Notes: generated by a model not told the origin, from the letters alone. A DNA stretch of 48,820 nucleotides from JAJISK01 sp046759185 (GCA_046759185.1 JBHIBO010000012.1:1-48820), one strand, 5' to 3'. Positions 6,945 through 16,039 are shown, numbered from the stretch's first letter. Numbers and translations: made by a program.

Positions 6945-8696
6945 ATGATCCGCCAGCCCATCGTCAGTGTCCTCGGCCACGTGGACCACGGGAAGACCAC
7001 GATTCTCGACCGGATCCGTGGGACCCGCGTCGCCGCCCGGGAAGCGGGGGCCATCACCCAGCACATCGGGGCTACCGAGGTTCCCCTGGAGGTCATCCTG
7101 AAGGTGTGCGGGGACCTCGTCAAGGGACGCACCTTCGAAATTCCGGGCCTCCTCTTCATTGACACCCCCGGCCACCACGCCTTCACGACTCTGCGAGCCC
7201 GCGGGGGGGCGCTGGCAGACCTGGCCGTCCTGGTTATCGACATCAACGAAGGTCCCCGGCCCCAGACCGTGGAATCCCTGCGCATCCTGAAGCAGTACAA
7301 GACGCCCTTCGTCGTCGCCGCCAACAAGGTCGATCTCCTGCCCGGTTGGCGACGCCACCCTGAGTCGCCGTTTCTGGCGTCGTACGACGACCAGCCCGAG
7401 AGCGTGCGAGACCTCCTGGATGAGCGATTCTACGACCTGGTGGGCAAGCTCTACGAGCAGGGGTTTTCCGCGGACCGCTACGACAAGATCGAGGACTTCC
7501 AGAAGGTGGTCGCCATCGTGCCCACCAGCGCGAAGCGCGGCGAGGGCATTCCGGACCTCCTCCTCGTCCTGGTAGGCCTGGCGCAGCGGTTCCTGGAGGA
7601 CGAGCTGCGCCTCGAAGAAGGCCTGGGGGCCGGCACCATCCTGGAGGTCAAGGAGGAGAAGGGATTGGGGGTGACCCTGGACGCTATCCTGTACAAGGGC
7701 ACCGTGAAGCGCGGGGACACGGTGGTCCTGGGGACGGAGCGAGGAGAGCCCCGAGTGACGAAGGTGAAGGCGCTCCTGAAACCGCGACCGCTGGACGAGA
7801 TCCGCGACCCAGAGAACCGCTTCCAATCCGTCGCCGAGGTTGCGGCGGCTGCCGGCATCAAACTCGCCGCCGCGGACGTGAAGGGCGTGGTGGCGGGCGC
7901 CCCCCTCCGGGTGGCCGGCTCGGACCTGGAGGAGGCGACGGCTCAGGTCAAGGAGGAGACCCGGCTCGAAGTCGAGCTGTCGGACGAGGGGCTCATTGCC
8001 AAGGCGGACGCCCTGGGCTCCCTGGAGGGCCTGGCCTTCCAGATGAAGGAGGAGGGCCTGGAGGTGCGCCAGGCAGGCCTCGGCCCCGTGTCGCGGCGGG
8101 AGGTCGTGGAGGCCGCGACGATTCAGGATCCCTTGAAGCGAGTGGTCCTGGCCTTCAATGTGCCCGTCCTCGCCGAGGCCCAGGAGGAGCTGGACAAGCA
8201 GCCTGACGTGCGGGTGTTCGAGGACGATGTGGTGTATCGTCTCATCGGGGGATACCAAGAATGGGTCCGAGAGCGGACGACGGAGCTCGAGGCAGAGCGA
8301 AGGAAGGAGTTGGTGCACCCGGGGAAGATTCTCCTGTTGCCGGACTACGTCTTCCGCGTGAGCAAACCCGCCATCGTGGGCGTTCGCGTACTCGCCGGAC
8401 GCATCCGCGTCGGCCAGTCTTTACTGCGGGAGGATGGACGCATCGTCGGCCGCGTCCGTAGCATCCGCAGCAGGGAGATCTCCTTGCAGGAGGTCGGGCC
8501 CGGCAGCGAGGTGGCATTGGCTGTCGAGGGACCCACCGTAGGTCGCCAGATCAAGTCGGGGGACGTCCTCTTCGTGGACGTGCCCGAAGGTCACGTTCGT
8601 ACCTTGGAGGCCAGTGACCTGAAGCACGACGATCGCGAGGTCTTGGAGGCGGTGAAGGCCATCAAGCGGAAGGAGGATCCCTTCTGGGGGTCCTAG
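6945..8696 (+). CDS. infB: Translation initiation factor aIF5B (IF-2)
   Basis: The 583-residue GTPase promotes subunit joining and initiator tRNA placement. Motifs in order: G1 GHVDHGKTT at residues 11-19, G2 ITQHIGAT, G3 DTPGHHAF near 73, G4 NKVD near 127, then a domain II beta barrel, domain III and the C-terminal domain IV barrel (LLLPDYVFRVSKPAIVGVRVLAG). It lacks the long N-terminal extension of eukaryotic eIF5B, as usual for archaea. No intein is visible. It has its own TATA box. Confidence 0.97.
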   Translation: MIRQPIVSVLGHVDHGKTTILDRIRGTRVAAREAGAITQHIGATEVPLEVILKVCGDLVKGRTFEIPGLLFIDTPGHHAFTTLRARGGALADLAVLVIDINEGPRPQTVESLRILKQYKTPFVVAANKVDLLPGWRRHPESPFLASYDDQPESVRDLLDERFYDLVGKLYEQGFSADRYDKIEDFQKVVAIVPTSAKRGEGIPDLLLVLVGLAQRFLEDELRLEEGLGAGTILEVKEEKGLGVTLDAILYKGTVKRGDTVVLGTERGEPRVTKVKALLKPRPLDEIRDPENRFQSVAEVAAAAGIKLAAADVKGVVAGAPLRVAGSDLEEATAQVKEETRLEVELSDEGLIAKADALGSLEGLAFQMKEEGLEVRQAGLGPVSRREVVEAATIQDPLKRVVLAFNVPVLAEAQEELDKQPDVRVFEDDVVYRLIGGYQEWVRERTTELEAERRKELVHPGKILLLPDYVFRVSKPAIVGVRVLAGRIRVGQSLLREDGRIVGRVRSIRSREISLQEVGPGSEVALAVEGPTVGRQIKSGDVLFVDVPEGHVRTLEASDLKHDDREVLEAVKAIKRKEDPFWGS

Positions 8697-8727
8697 GCCG
8701 CCTACACGACGCGAGGCCGGGAGCGCC

Positions 8728-8940
8728 ATGGACGACGAGCTGACCGAGGCGTTGAAGGAGGCCCGAAAGCGCCACCCCACTTGGCATCACTGCCGAGACT
8801 GCGACAAGTGGTATGGGGCGGAAGACGACGAGTACGGGCCGTGCATGTACAAGGATGCGCGAGGGGATGCCCGGTACGTCACCCACGGGAGCCACCCCTG
8901 CGACGAGCCCGAGGAGCTGCGAGCCCGGGGATTGTTGTGA
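8728..8940 (+). CDS. Small Cys/His-rich protein of unknown function
   Basis: A 70-residue acidic protein with Cys22, Cys25, a third Cys in GPCMY and a fourth in SHPCDEPEE, plus neighbouring His residues (WHHCRDC, THGSHPC). The spacing suggests one zinc site, but I do not recognise the family. A GGGAG run precedes the ATG. It starts 31 nt after infB, and its stop overlaps the GTG start of the next acetyltransferase gene, so the three genes may be one transcript. Codon use matches the neighbours, which supports a real gene. Confidence 0.65.
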   Translation: MDDELTEALKEARKRHPTWHHCRDCDKWYGAEDDEYGPCMYKDARGDARYVTHGSHPCDEPEELRARGLL

Positions 8941-9782
8941 CGCTGGAGATCCGGGCCATGCAGGCCGCGGACATCGACTTCGCCGTGACGTTGACCAATG
9001 AGGAGGGGTGGGACTACGGCCAGGAGGACTTCCAACGCTTTCGCCGCATGGACCCCGATGGGACCCTGATAGCTTGGGAGGGATCCAGGCGCGTGGGAAT
9101 CACCACAGCTACGGCCTACGAAAAGGCCACTTGGATCGGGAACGTCATCGTGGAGTCCGATCAGAGGGGGAAGGGATACGGCCGGGCCCTCGTGAAGCGC
9201 GCCCTGAGGTACGGGGAGGAGCGAAATGCAGAGACCGCCTGGCTGAACGCCTACGCAGATGTCGAGGCCTTCTACGCGGCGATGGGTTTCCGGACATCCG
9301 GCCGGACATGGCGTTACGAAGGCCGGGCCGATGGCCGGTTGAGCGGTGAACCAAGATTGGTCCACGTCTCTGAACTGGACGACCTCCGTGCTTTCGATAG
9401 CCCCTTCTTCGGCAACGAACGTTCGAAGGTGCTCGCGGAGTTCTACCACGACTACGGGGATGCCTTCTTCGTGTGGTCGGAGGAGGGCATCCAAGGCTAC
9501 GCCGTGGGCGCCCGCTATCCCAGGGGCATGGACGTGGCGCCCTGGGTCGCTCTCCCGGAGCGGCCGGACGTGGCAGAAGGCCTCCTCCTCCACCTCATCG
9601 CAACCTTTCCCGGGTCTCAAGTGGCCATGGCCGTGCCCGAGGAAAACGAGGCGGCACTTGGCATGTTGCGGGACCTGGATTTCCAGCCCGTTTTCGAGAC
9701 GATCCGCATGGTCCGGGGCCCGGGGACGGGTGGGATTGATCCGGCGGGCATCTTCGGCCTGGGTGGCCTCGAGAAGGGTTAA
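8937..9782 (+). CDS. GNAT acetyltransferase with C-terminal YitH/HolE-like domain
   Basis: The 281-residue protein starts at the GTG that overlaps the previous stop (GTGA); an ATG at 8958 is the alternative. Residues 1-130 form a GNAT fold with the acetyl-CoA loop VESDQRGKGYGRALVKRAL and the NAYADVEAFYAAMGF turn. The second half has a further GNAT-like half domain ending QPVFETIRMVRG, the arrangement seen in YitH/HolE-type acetyltransferases. Substrate unknown. It differs from the tandem GNAT pair at 0.4-4.2 kb in length and sequence. Confidence 0.8.
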   Translation: MTLEIRAMQAADIDFAVTLTNEEGWDYGQEDFQRFRRMDPDGTLIAWEGSRRVGITTATAYEKATWIGNVIVESDQRGKGYGRALVKRALRYGEERNAETAWLNAYADVEAFYAAMGFRTSGRTWRYEGRADGRLSGEPRLVHVSELDDLRAFDSPFFGNERSKVLAEFYHDYGDAFFVWSEEGIQGYAVGARYPRGMDVAPWVALPERPDVAEGLLLHLIATFPGSQVAMAVPEENEAALGMLRDLDFQPVFETIRMVRGPGTGGIDPAGIFGLGGLEKG

Positions 9783-9797
9783 CGGCCGCGCCGTAGG

Positions 9798-11126
9798 CTA
9801 GATGCGGGGCCCGATCAGCTGCCAGAGGATGAGGGCCAGGATGAAGAGGGCCGCGAAGTACGACAGGTTACGCGCCACGCGGGCCCGATCCTCTGCCTTC
9901 ATGCCCCGCCGGACGCGCTTGATGCCGGCATCGGCCCAGTCGCGGAAGAGGTAGCCGCCGTCCAGAGGAACGGCCGGGAGGGCGTTGGTCATCCCTAGCA
10001 TGAGGTTGATCCAAAAGAGCCAGTAGATCGTGTTGGCGAGTATGAAGAACGCGGAAGCCGGGAAGATGGCCCAGACCCCCGTGACGGCGTAGAAGTCCGT
10101 GAGGGGGGGCTGGATGGGCATGAGCCCGTTGAAGGGGAAGAGGAGGAAGAGGAAGAAGGCGCCCCCCACCCCGAGGCGCTGGCTGGAGATGAAGGGGTTG
10201 AAGATGTCCGGGTTCGTGCTTATGGTGCCGACTCCGAGGAAGCCTTTGCCGCGATCCGCCTCAAGACCGGTGAAGTCGAAGCGGTCCCCCAGGGTGACCT
10301 GGCGGGTGTCGGTTGCATCACTCTGGAAGAGGGTGACAGGGACGGTCTGCCCGGCCGTCGTCTGCCCAAGGAGCTCGGTGAAGTGCGCCGCGTCTTGGAT
10401 CGCGATGCCGTCGAGATGGGTGATGATCATGCCCACGGCCAGGCCTTCCGTTTCCGCGGGACTCTCGCCGACGATGCTCGTGATGCCCATGCCGGGAGCC
10501 CTCGCCTGGACGGCCGACATCATGCCCAGGGAGAAGATGACGGCAAGGACGATAGCCAGAACGACGTTGGACCCCGGGCCCGCGGCGAAGATGGTGCCCC
10601 GCTTCTTCTGATCCAGGGCCTGCATCTCGTCCTCATCCGGCTCCACGAAGGCGCCGATGGGGACGATGAAGAGGAGGATTCCCAGGGCCTTGATCTTCAC
10701 CTTCCACCAACGGGCGAGGATGCCATGCGAGAACTCGTGGACAATGATGGCCACGGCCAAGGCGAAGATGCCGTAGGTAAGAGGGATGAAGGGATTGATG
10801 CCCGGCAGGCCCAGGAGCACCTGGGGCGGGGGGGCTGCCTCCGCTGGGATGTTTGCGACCAAGGTCGACGTCCAGATCAGGAGGGCGGTCATGCCCACCA
10901 TGGTCACCGCCACCAGGATGACGAAGGCACGGCCCACAAAGTTCCAACCTCTCCACTGGGCGATACGCTCGATGAAGGCACGGCCCCGCTTGGTCTTGGC
11001 CATGAGGAAGGGGCCCATCAGGGTGAGGCCCACCCGGTCCAGGAGCCCCCGCCGCTGGAGAAGGTACATGCCGAGAATCCAGCCGGCAAAGGCGAGGAAA
11101 ACGATGGTAATCTCGTGGAACGTCAA
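9798..11126 (-). CDS. Site-2 protease family membrane metalloprotease (M50)
   Basis: The 442-residue integral membrane protein has the zinc motif HEFSH (His130, Glu131, His134) inside a membrane helix, a central PDZ-like region (ITSIVGESPAETEGLAVGMIITHLDG) and the C-terminal partner motif NALPAVPLDGG in another helix. These define intramembrane site-2 proteases, which cleave membrane-bound regulators. The start is a TTG at 11126, 28 bp downstream of a TATA-like box, consistent with a leaderless message. The stop lies 15 nt from the stop of the convergent GNAT gene. Confidence 0.9.
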   Translation of the reverse strand: MTFHEITIVFLAFAGWILGMYLLQRRGLLDRVGLTLMGPFLMAKTKRGRAFIERIAQWRGWNFVGRAFVILVAVTMVGMTALLIWTSTLVANIPAEAAPPPQVLLGLPGINPFIPLTYGIFALAVAIIVHEFSHGILARWWKVKIKALGILLFIVPIGAFVEPDEDEMQALDQKKRGTIFAAGPGSNVVLAIVLAVIFSLGMMSAVQARAPGMGITSIVGESPAETEGLAVGMIITHLDGIAIQDAAHFTELLGQTTAGQTVPVTLFQSDATDTRQVTLGDRFDFTGLEADRGKGFLGVGTISTNPDIFNPFISSQRLGVGGAFFLFLLFPFNGLMPIQPPLTDFYAVTGVWAIFPASAFFILANTIYWLFWINLMLGMTNALPAVPLDGGYLFRDWADAGIKRVRRGMKAEDRARVARNLSYFAALFILALILWQLIGPRI

Positions 11127-11150
11127 GCCGGTCTTACACCCCCCTCCTCG

Positions 11151-11158
11151 CTTAAAGG
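11151..11158 (-). promoter_or_regulatory. TATA-like box of the site-2 protease gene
   Basis: Minus-strand CCTTTAAG is centred 28 bp upstream of the TTG at 11126, which supports that unusual start codon. Confidence 0.55.
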
Positions 11159-11166
11159 TTCTCCAG

Positions 11167-11544
11167 TCACGAGACCTGACGGCGCACCCACACCTCGTCC
11201 GCCATATTCTCGTAAAGGTCCTGGTACTCCTCCGTCTCGTCCCCTCCCTCCTGCATGGCTTTCTTCACGCGATCCACTCGGAGGATCCAGTAGTGAAGTC
11301 GCCAGAGCTTGCCAGGCGTGACCAAAACCTCCTCCTGACGGGTCCCCAGCAGGCCCTCCTCCTCCAGCATGTAGAACACGTCCCTATCGTCCGGCTGGAG
11401 AATATTGTCAACGACCTCCGTTCCGTATCCGAAAAACCCGAGCAGGTACTCGGCGAGCTCTCCGACTTCACGCGGGCCCATGCCCTTACTACCGAGAACT
11501 GCGACGAGTGCCTCCCGCATCTCCCGAAAGGTGACGACGCTCAA
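11167..11544 (-). CDS. Conserved archaeal protein of unknown function
   Basis: About 125 residues, mostly helical and charged, with no signal peptide or membrane segment. Recognisable stretches are FREMREALVAVLGSKGMG, AEYLLGFFGYGTEVVDNIL and VFYMLEEEGLLGTRQEEV; the last resembles a winged-helix wing. It may belong to a domain-of-unknown-function family of Thermoplasmata (DUF6015-like), but I cannot confirm that. The start is uncertain: the frame is open from a GTG at 11604, while a TTG at 11544 or ATG at 11520 fits better with a CCCTTTTACC element at about 11578-11587. Confidence 0.6.
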   Translation of the reverse strand: MSVVTFREMREALVAVLGSKGMGPREVGELAEYLLGFFGYGTEVVDNILQPDDRDVFYMLEEEGLLGTRQEEVLVTPGKLWRLHYWILRVDRVKKAMQEGGDETEEYQDLYENMADEVWVRRQVS

Positions 11545-11765
11545 GGGGCCTCGTCCCTGCCTTAGCCGCTGGATTTGGTAAAAGGGTAGCGAGGCTGTTC
11601 TCACGAATGATATTCAGGGCGAGAAGATGCGGCTCTTCGGATCTGGCCCCATTTCCACGCCTGAGGGTGCACTATCCCGGAGTCTCGGCTGTACACCTCG
11701 AGGACGAAAAACCCGTTCATCCGTCCAGTCGGGTGGTGCTGTTGGGAATCAGAGGTAGCAAGGGG

Positions 11766-12281
11766 CTAGCGTCGCCCACCGATGGGGAAGATCCTACCCG
11801 ATATCCATCCCGCGATTCCAGCCACGATGAGGCCAACGATCCCGCCAGCGAAGGCTAGGACTATGAGCATGATACCTGCCGTCGCTCCGATGACCGGGCC
11901 GAGGGTCTCAAGTCCTTGAGCGCTGCCTGCAGCCCCTACAGCCCCCATCAAGACGATGATGCCAAGGGCCATGAGGGGCCCGAAGAACACCAGAAAGCCC
12001 AGCAGGGCTCCCCGCGTACCCTTTCGCGCTATGAACCCGCCGAGGAAGATGGCGCCAAGGGCAATCAGGAGAATGTCTTGCGTGGTGTACGAGCCCGGGG
12101 CGAAGACGAAGAAGTAGTAGAGGATCGCGCCGGAGACAACGAGACCCAGAAGCCAGAAGAGCCAACCTCCCCTTGGCGTCCTGTAGACCGTCCTGATCCG
12201 AGGCGCATAAGCGGGGATGCCCTCTGCTGCAGTCTGGTAGGGCCTTGGATCGGAACTGACCTGCGAGGGAGGGGGGATCAC
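11766..12281 (-). CDS. Small multi-pass membrane protein, unknown
   Basis: 171 residues. A Pro/Tyr-rich cytoplasmic N-terminus of about 37 residues precedes four predicted membrane segments: WLFWLLGLVVSGAILYYFFV, DILLIALGAIFLGGFIA, a segment covering LLGFLVFFGPLMALGIIVLM, and a Gly-rich one near the C-terminus (IVLAFAGGIVGLIVAGIAG). I recognise no family. It begins 2 nt after the stop of the upstream unknown gene, so the two are probably co-transcribed. Base composition in this stretch looks lower in GC than the surroundings. Confidence 0.65.
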   Translation of the reverse strand: MIPPPSQVSSDPRPYQTAAEGIPAYAPRIRTVYRTPRGGWLFWLLGLVVSGAILYYFFVFAPGSYTTQDILLIALGAIFLGGFIARKGTRGALLGFLVFFGPLMALGIIVLMGAVGAAGSAQGLETLGPVIGATAGIMLIVLAFAGGIVGLIVAGIAGWISGRIFPIGGRR

Positions 12282-12283
12282 CT

Positions 12284-12739
12284 CTACCTCGCTACTGGCA
12301 TCCTCAGACGTGCCATTACCTCGTCAAGTTTCTTCTGGGAGAAGCTATCGTCCGTCAGCTTCTCGAGTATGCCTTGGCTCATGAGGAAGACCTCTGGCCG
12401 ATTCCAGAGTTCCATGTAGGGGACGATGAGGAGCCGCACATAGCTTCCAGACCCGTGGGCCGTCACCTCCACTTCAGCCCCTAGTCGCTTGCCCGACTTG
12501 ACAAGCTTCCCGAAGGGCAGATTCCCGATGAAGTACGACTTGAGCTTCCCACCCCAGACTGCCTTGAGGTATCCCCGATTGCCCTCGCCGCCAGACTCGA
12601 GAATCTTGAACTTCGACTTCTTCAGGGCCTTCGATATCAGTCCTACAACAGCCCGTACTCCCAAGTTGTCCAGGATGAACTCCTGGAGGGCGCCTTTGGC
12701 CAAATGATCGCCATGTGTCCGGTCCTCTTCAGCCTTCAT
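12284..12739 (-). CDS. Unknown cytoplasmic protein
   Basis: 151 residues with an amphipathic N-terminal half (LQEFILDNLGVRAVVGLISKAL), a basic central part and a C-terminal helix. There is no membrane segment and no motif I recognise. It is followed after 2 nt by the four-helix membrane protein gene, so the pair may act together. Local base composition is less GC-rich than in flanking housekeeping genes, which could indicate recent acquisition. Confidence that it is translated is moderate. Confidence 0.55.
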   Translation of the reverse strand: MKAEEDRTHGDHLAKGALQEFILDNLGVRAVVGLISKALKKSKFKILESGGEGNRGYLKAVWGGKLKSYFIGNLPFGKLVKSGKRLGAEVEVTAHGSGSYVRLLIVPYMELWNRPEVFLMSQGILEKLTDDSFSQKKLDEVMARLRMPVAR

Positions 12740-12926
12740 GAAAGTTCGTTTCTGATTATCCCCGGCAAGAACGTAGGCCTCTCACGACCCAAGGACGAAT
12801 TCCACCCATCGTGGGGCCCGTCTTTCCGCCCCTCTGATCTGTTTGAAGGCCCGGTTATCCTTTGCTTCGCGCCAAGCCTGCCGGATGGCGTGAAAGGCTA
12901 AGGGGCTCCCGGCCCATCGCCGTGCG

Positions 12927-14246
12927 ATGCCACCCTGGGACATCGCAATCATCGGCGGCGGAATCCTCGGAACGACCGCGGCCTACTGGTTGGCCTCCCG
13001 TTACGATGCCCGGATCGCGGTGCTGGAGCAGGAAGCGGATGTCGCCCAGCACGCCAGCGGCCGCAACACGGGGGTTCTCCACCGCCCCTTCTACCTCCAC
13101 CCGCGGTGGAGTCGCCGCTTCGCGCGCTCGGTCCTCCTGTCGTACGACCTGTGGAGGGCCTACGCCAGAATGCATGGGCTTCCTTGGAGGCAGGTGGGCA
13201 CCCTGAAGCTGGCGATTCAGGAGGGCCAGCTGCAGACCCTGCACACTTACATGGCACGTGCCAGGGCGAATGGGATGACAGAGGACGAAGTAGTCCTCCT
13301 GGCCGAGCCAGAGTTACGGAGGCTCGAGCCAAATGTGCGAGCGGTCGGGGCACTCCACGCAAAACGCGAGACGGCGGTCGACTTCGGGGGCTTCACGAGG
13401 CAGCTTCGAGACGACGCCAGTGGCTTCGGGGTACGATTCCTGACCGGTCGGCGAGTCGTGGGCCTCGCTCCGACGCGGAACGGGCTCCGCATAGACTTGG
13501 CATCAAACGCCCAGCCCCAGCGGTCCCGGTATGTGCTCAACTGCGCGGGCGGGGAGGCCGTAGACCTGGCGCATCGCCTCGGGGTGGGCAGGCGCTACGC
13601 GGACCTTCACTTCCGCGGGGAATACTGGAGGGTGGCCTCCCAGGCGCAAGGGTTGGCTTTGACGAACCTATACTCCGTTCCACAATTCCCTGAATTCCCC
13701 TTCCTCGACCCCCACTGGATTGTCCGGGCCTCGGGCGCGGTGGAGGTCGGTCCGAATGCCATCCCCGTCTCCGGTCCCTGGACCTACCGCGGCTTCTCCG
13801 ATCGGACCGGAGGCTGGATGAGGAAGTTCTTGGAGGATCCTCTGCCGAACAAAGGCCGCCTCCTGCGCAACCCCACCTTTCTCCGGCTCGCCCTCGGTGA
13901 GAGCCTGGGGTCCCTCTCCCCCCTCCTCATCGCCGATCGGGTGCGCCGATTCCTCCCCGCTCTCCCGGATGGGGCCCTCACCGAACGAGGAATCGCCGGC
14001 GTCCGGAGTGCGGTGATCGACCCGGACGGCCAGTTCGTGAAGGAAGTCCTCGAGCTCCCTGGGCCTGACTCGCTGCATGTTCTGAATTACAACTCTCCGG
14101 GGGCAAGTGGGGCCCCAGCCTACACGGCCTCCCTGATCGCCCGAGCCGAGGCACGAGGGGACCTCGACCACATGCGGATGCGCACACGCGAACCTGAGAT
14201 TTCCTGGGATTTCGAGAACACGGTGGCAGCGCTCGAGGGAGCCTGA
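12927..14246 (+). CDS. FAD-dependent oxidoreductase, L-2-hydroxyglutarate oxidase-like
   Basis: This 439-residue DAO-superfamily flavoprotein has the dinucleotide-binding motif IIGGGILGTTAAYWLA near residues 8-23, followed by VLEQEADVAQHASGRNTGVLH, close to the HSSGRNSGVIH signature of L-2-hydroxyglutarate oxidase/dehydrogenase (LhgO). The C-terminal NYNSPGASGAPAYTASL is the flavin-binding end. LhgO oxidises L-2-hydroxyglutarate to 2-oxoglutarate and removes a side product of central metabolism. The ATG at 12927 follows a TAAGGGG-type element by about 28 bp. CutA follows after 12 nt. Confidence 0.8.
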   Translation: MPPWDIAIIGGGILGTTAAYWLASRYDARIAVLEQEADVAQHASGRNTGVLHRPFYLHPRWSRRFARSVLLSYDLWRAYARMHGLPWRQVGTLKLAIQEGQLQTLHTYMARARANGMTEDEVVLLAEPELRRLEPNVRAVGALHAKRETAVDFGGFTRQLRDDASGFGVRFLTGRRVVGLAPTRNGLRIDLASNAQPQRSRYVLNCAGGEAVDLAHRLGVGRRYADLHFRGEYWRVASQAQGLALTNLYSVPQFPEFPFLDPHWIVRASGAVEVGPNAIPVSGPWTYRGFSDRTGGWMRKFLEDPLPNKGRLLRNPTFLRLALGESLGSLSPLLIADRVRRFLPALPDGALTERGIAGVRSAVIDPDGQFVKEVLELPGPDSLHVLNYNSPGASGAPAYTASLIARAEARGDLDHMRMRTREPEISWDFENTVAALEGA

Positions 14247-14258
14247 AGGTGAGCCCAT

Positions 14259-14594
14259 ATGAACCAGACGCGCCTGGCTCTCTCTATGCACGCCATGCTG
14301 TACATGACCGCGGGGACCGAGGAGGAGGCCCGAGCCATCGTCCTCCACCTCGTACAAGAAGGCCTCGTGGCGTGTGGGAACATCTTCCCCATCCGGTCCA
14401 TCTACCGCTGGAAGGGGGCGATTGAGGAGGAGGCGGAGGTCGCCGTCATCATGAAGACGCGACGTGAGCTCGTGGAACCAGCCATCGCCGCCGCTCGAGA
14501 GGCCCACTCGTACGAGGTCCCTTGCATCGTCGCCTACGCGATGGAGGCAGGCTCCGAGGACTACCTGCGCTGGATCGACGCGTCTACGTCCTGA
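14259..14594 (+). CDS. cutA: CutA divalent-cation tolerance protein
   Basis: The 111-residue protein has the CutA core: EEEARAIVLHLVQEGLVACGNIFP, IYRWKGAIEEEAEVAVIMKT and the EVPCIVAYAMEAG strand. CutA proteins form trimers with a ferredoxin-like fold and bind metal ions; the physiological role is unsettled. Length is typical. Ten or so extra N-terminal residues precede the core, and the methionines at residues 10 and 13 are alternative starts. The 3' end overlaps the convergent Memo gene by 11 nt. Confidence 0.93.
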   Translation: MNQTRLALSMHAMLYMTAGTEEEARAIVLHLVQEGLVACGNIFPIRSIYRWKGAIEEEAEVAVIMKTRRELVEPAIAAAREAHSYEVPCIVAYAMEAGSEDYLRWIDASTS

Positions 14595-15399
14595 AGGCCA
14601 TGGCGGCGTACCCGACGACGTCCCGCATGGCGGCCACGTCGCCCGAGTGGCCGTACTTCAGGAGCTCCGCCTTCGGACCCTCCAGCGCGACCAGGGTCGC
14701 CGCCACCGGGCCGTACCCGCACATGCTGATGCCCTCGCCCTCCACCGTATTCAGAAAGGCCTTCGCGTCCCCGGCGACAATTCGTTCGATGGCCCGCCGA
14801 TCTTTCGTCGCCGCCACCTCAGGGGGCACATAGTGGGAAAAATCTGTGGAGGCGAGAATGACGGCATCCCGGTCCTCGAGGACCGCCCGAAGACGAGTGC
14901 CCACCTCCCGGGCCGCGTCGTAGTCCTGCAGGCCCATGCAGATGGCCGCCATGGAGACCTTCGCTCCCAGGTGCTGCAAGAAGGGAATCTGGACCTCTAA
15001 CGAGTGCTCGTACCGGTGGGCCTCCATATCCGCCTCGATCAGGCCCTGCATCAGATCCTTGGCCAAGGCCTGATCCACCTTGGCCAACCCGAGGGGTGTC
15101 TGAAAGTCATCCGTGGCGACAGCCAGAGGCAGCCCGTACCCCGTGTGGTTGGGCCCCAAGATCACGAAGGTGTCGGGAAGCCCGTCCTCCGCCAGGGCGA
15201 GGTACGCGTGTGCCGCGACGGGCCCCGAGTACATGTAGCCCGCGTGGGGGACTACGAGGCCGGCCAGGCCGCGCTCCTGGCCGTGGCGGCCCGGCAGCCG
15301 TCCCGGGCCCAGCGGAGAGGCGTAGCAGGCCTCGATCTCGGTGACCAAGCCATCGCGGTCCGCGGCATAGAACTGGCCGGCAACCGCAGGCCGTCGCAT
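14584..15399 (-). CDS. Memo-family protein (AmmeMemoRadiSam system protein B type)
   Basis: This 271-residue protein of the Memo/extradiol-dioxygenase-like fold starts MRRPAVAGQFYAAD. It contains VVPHAGYMYSGPVAA, the ILGPNHTGYG turn, HSLEVQIPFLQ and ASTDFSHY; the conserved His residues in these motifs form the family's metal-type pocket. The biochemical role in archaea is not established. It follows S2 and enolase on the same strand, an order well known in Euryarchaeota, so it probably belongs to that operon. The gap to S2 is 8 nt. Confidence 0.92.
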   Translation of the reverse strand: MRRPAVAGQFYAADRDGLVTEIEACYASPLGPGRLPGRHGQERGLAGLVVPHAGYMYSGPVAAHAYLALAEDGLPDTFVILGPNHTGYGLPLAVATDDFQTPLGLAKVDQALAKDLMQGLIEADMEAHRYEHSLEVQIPFLQHLGAKVSMAAICMGLQDYDAAREVGTRLRAVLEDRDAVILASTDFSHYVPPEVAATKDRRAIERIVAGDAKAFLNTVEGEGISMCGYGPVAATLVALEGPKAELLKYGHSGDVAAMRDVVGYAAMAFRT

Positions 15400-15407
15400 G
15401 GGATCTC

Positions 15408-16037
15408 CTAGAGAGTAGCTTCGAAGTCCTCGATGGCGAGCTTGAATTCCTTGTCGTCCTTCAGGGCACCCTGGGCCTTGAGGAACTCGCGAGCAAGGAG
15501 CCAGTACACGGTGGCCAGGGCCCGCCGCCCCTTGTTGTTGGTGGGAATCACCAGGTCCACATACTTCGTCTCGTTGTTGGCATCGGCGAGGGCCACGACG
15601 GGGATGCCCACCTTGACCGCTTCCCGAAGGGCCTGCTGGTCCGCTGCGGGATCCGTCACCAGGATCACCCGCGGCTCCAAGTACTGCGGCAGCTCAGGGT
15701 TCGTGAGGCTTCCGGGAACGAAACGGCCCGGGAAGGCCTGGGACCCGATCGTCTCCGCGAAGACCCGGGCGGGCTTCTGGCCGTACTGGCGCGCCGCCAC
15801 GACTAGGATCTCCTCCGGCTGGTAGGTGGCCAAGAAACGGGCGGCGGCCCGGATACGCGCGTCCGTCTGCTTGATGTCCAGGACGTATAGGCCGTCGGTC
15901 CGGACCTTGTAGATGAAGGGCTTCATGTTGGAACTCTTCTGCTGGGTGCCGATGTGAATCCCGCTGGTGAGGTACTCGTCCTCCGAGATCAGGAGGGGTT
16001 GTGGCTCTTCCTCCGCAGTCTCCGCCGTCTCCGCCAT
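15408..16037 (-). CDS. rps2: Ribosomal protein S2
   Basis: This 209-residue archaeal/eukaryal-type S2 (SA family) of the 30S subunit contains YLTSGIHIGTQQKSSNMKPFIYKVRTDGLYVLDIKQTD and the end LATVYWLLAREFLKAQG. An acidic N-terminal tail of about 15 residues and a short acidic C-terminal tail flank the fold, as usual. It lies 2 nt after enolase and 8 nt before the Memo gene, consistent with one transcript. Confidence 0.97.
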   Translation of the reverse strand: MAETAETAEEEPQPLLISEDEYLTSGIHIGTQQKSSNMKPFIYKVRTDGLYVLDIKQTDARIRAAARFLATYQPEEILVVAARQYGQKPARVFAETIGSQAFPGRFVPGSLTNPELPQYLEPRVILVTDPAADQQALREAVKVGIPVVALADANNETKYVDLVIPTNNKGRRALATVYWLLAREFLKAQGALKDDKEFKLAIEDFEATL

Positions 16038-16039
16038 TG

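Noticed and set aside
6852..8318. 488-codon minus-strand open frame
   Set aside because: Antisense of infB; the translation is low-complexity His/Leu/Gly-rich and has no family pattern.
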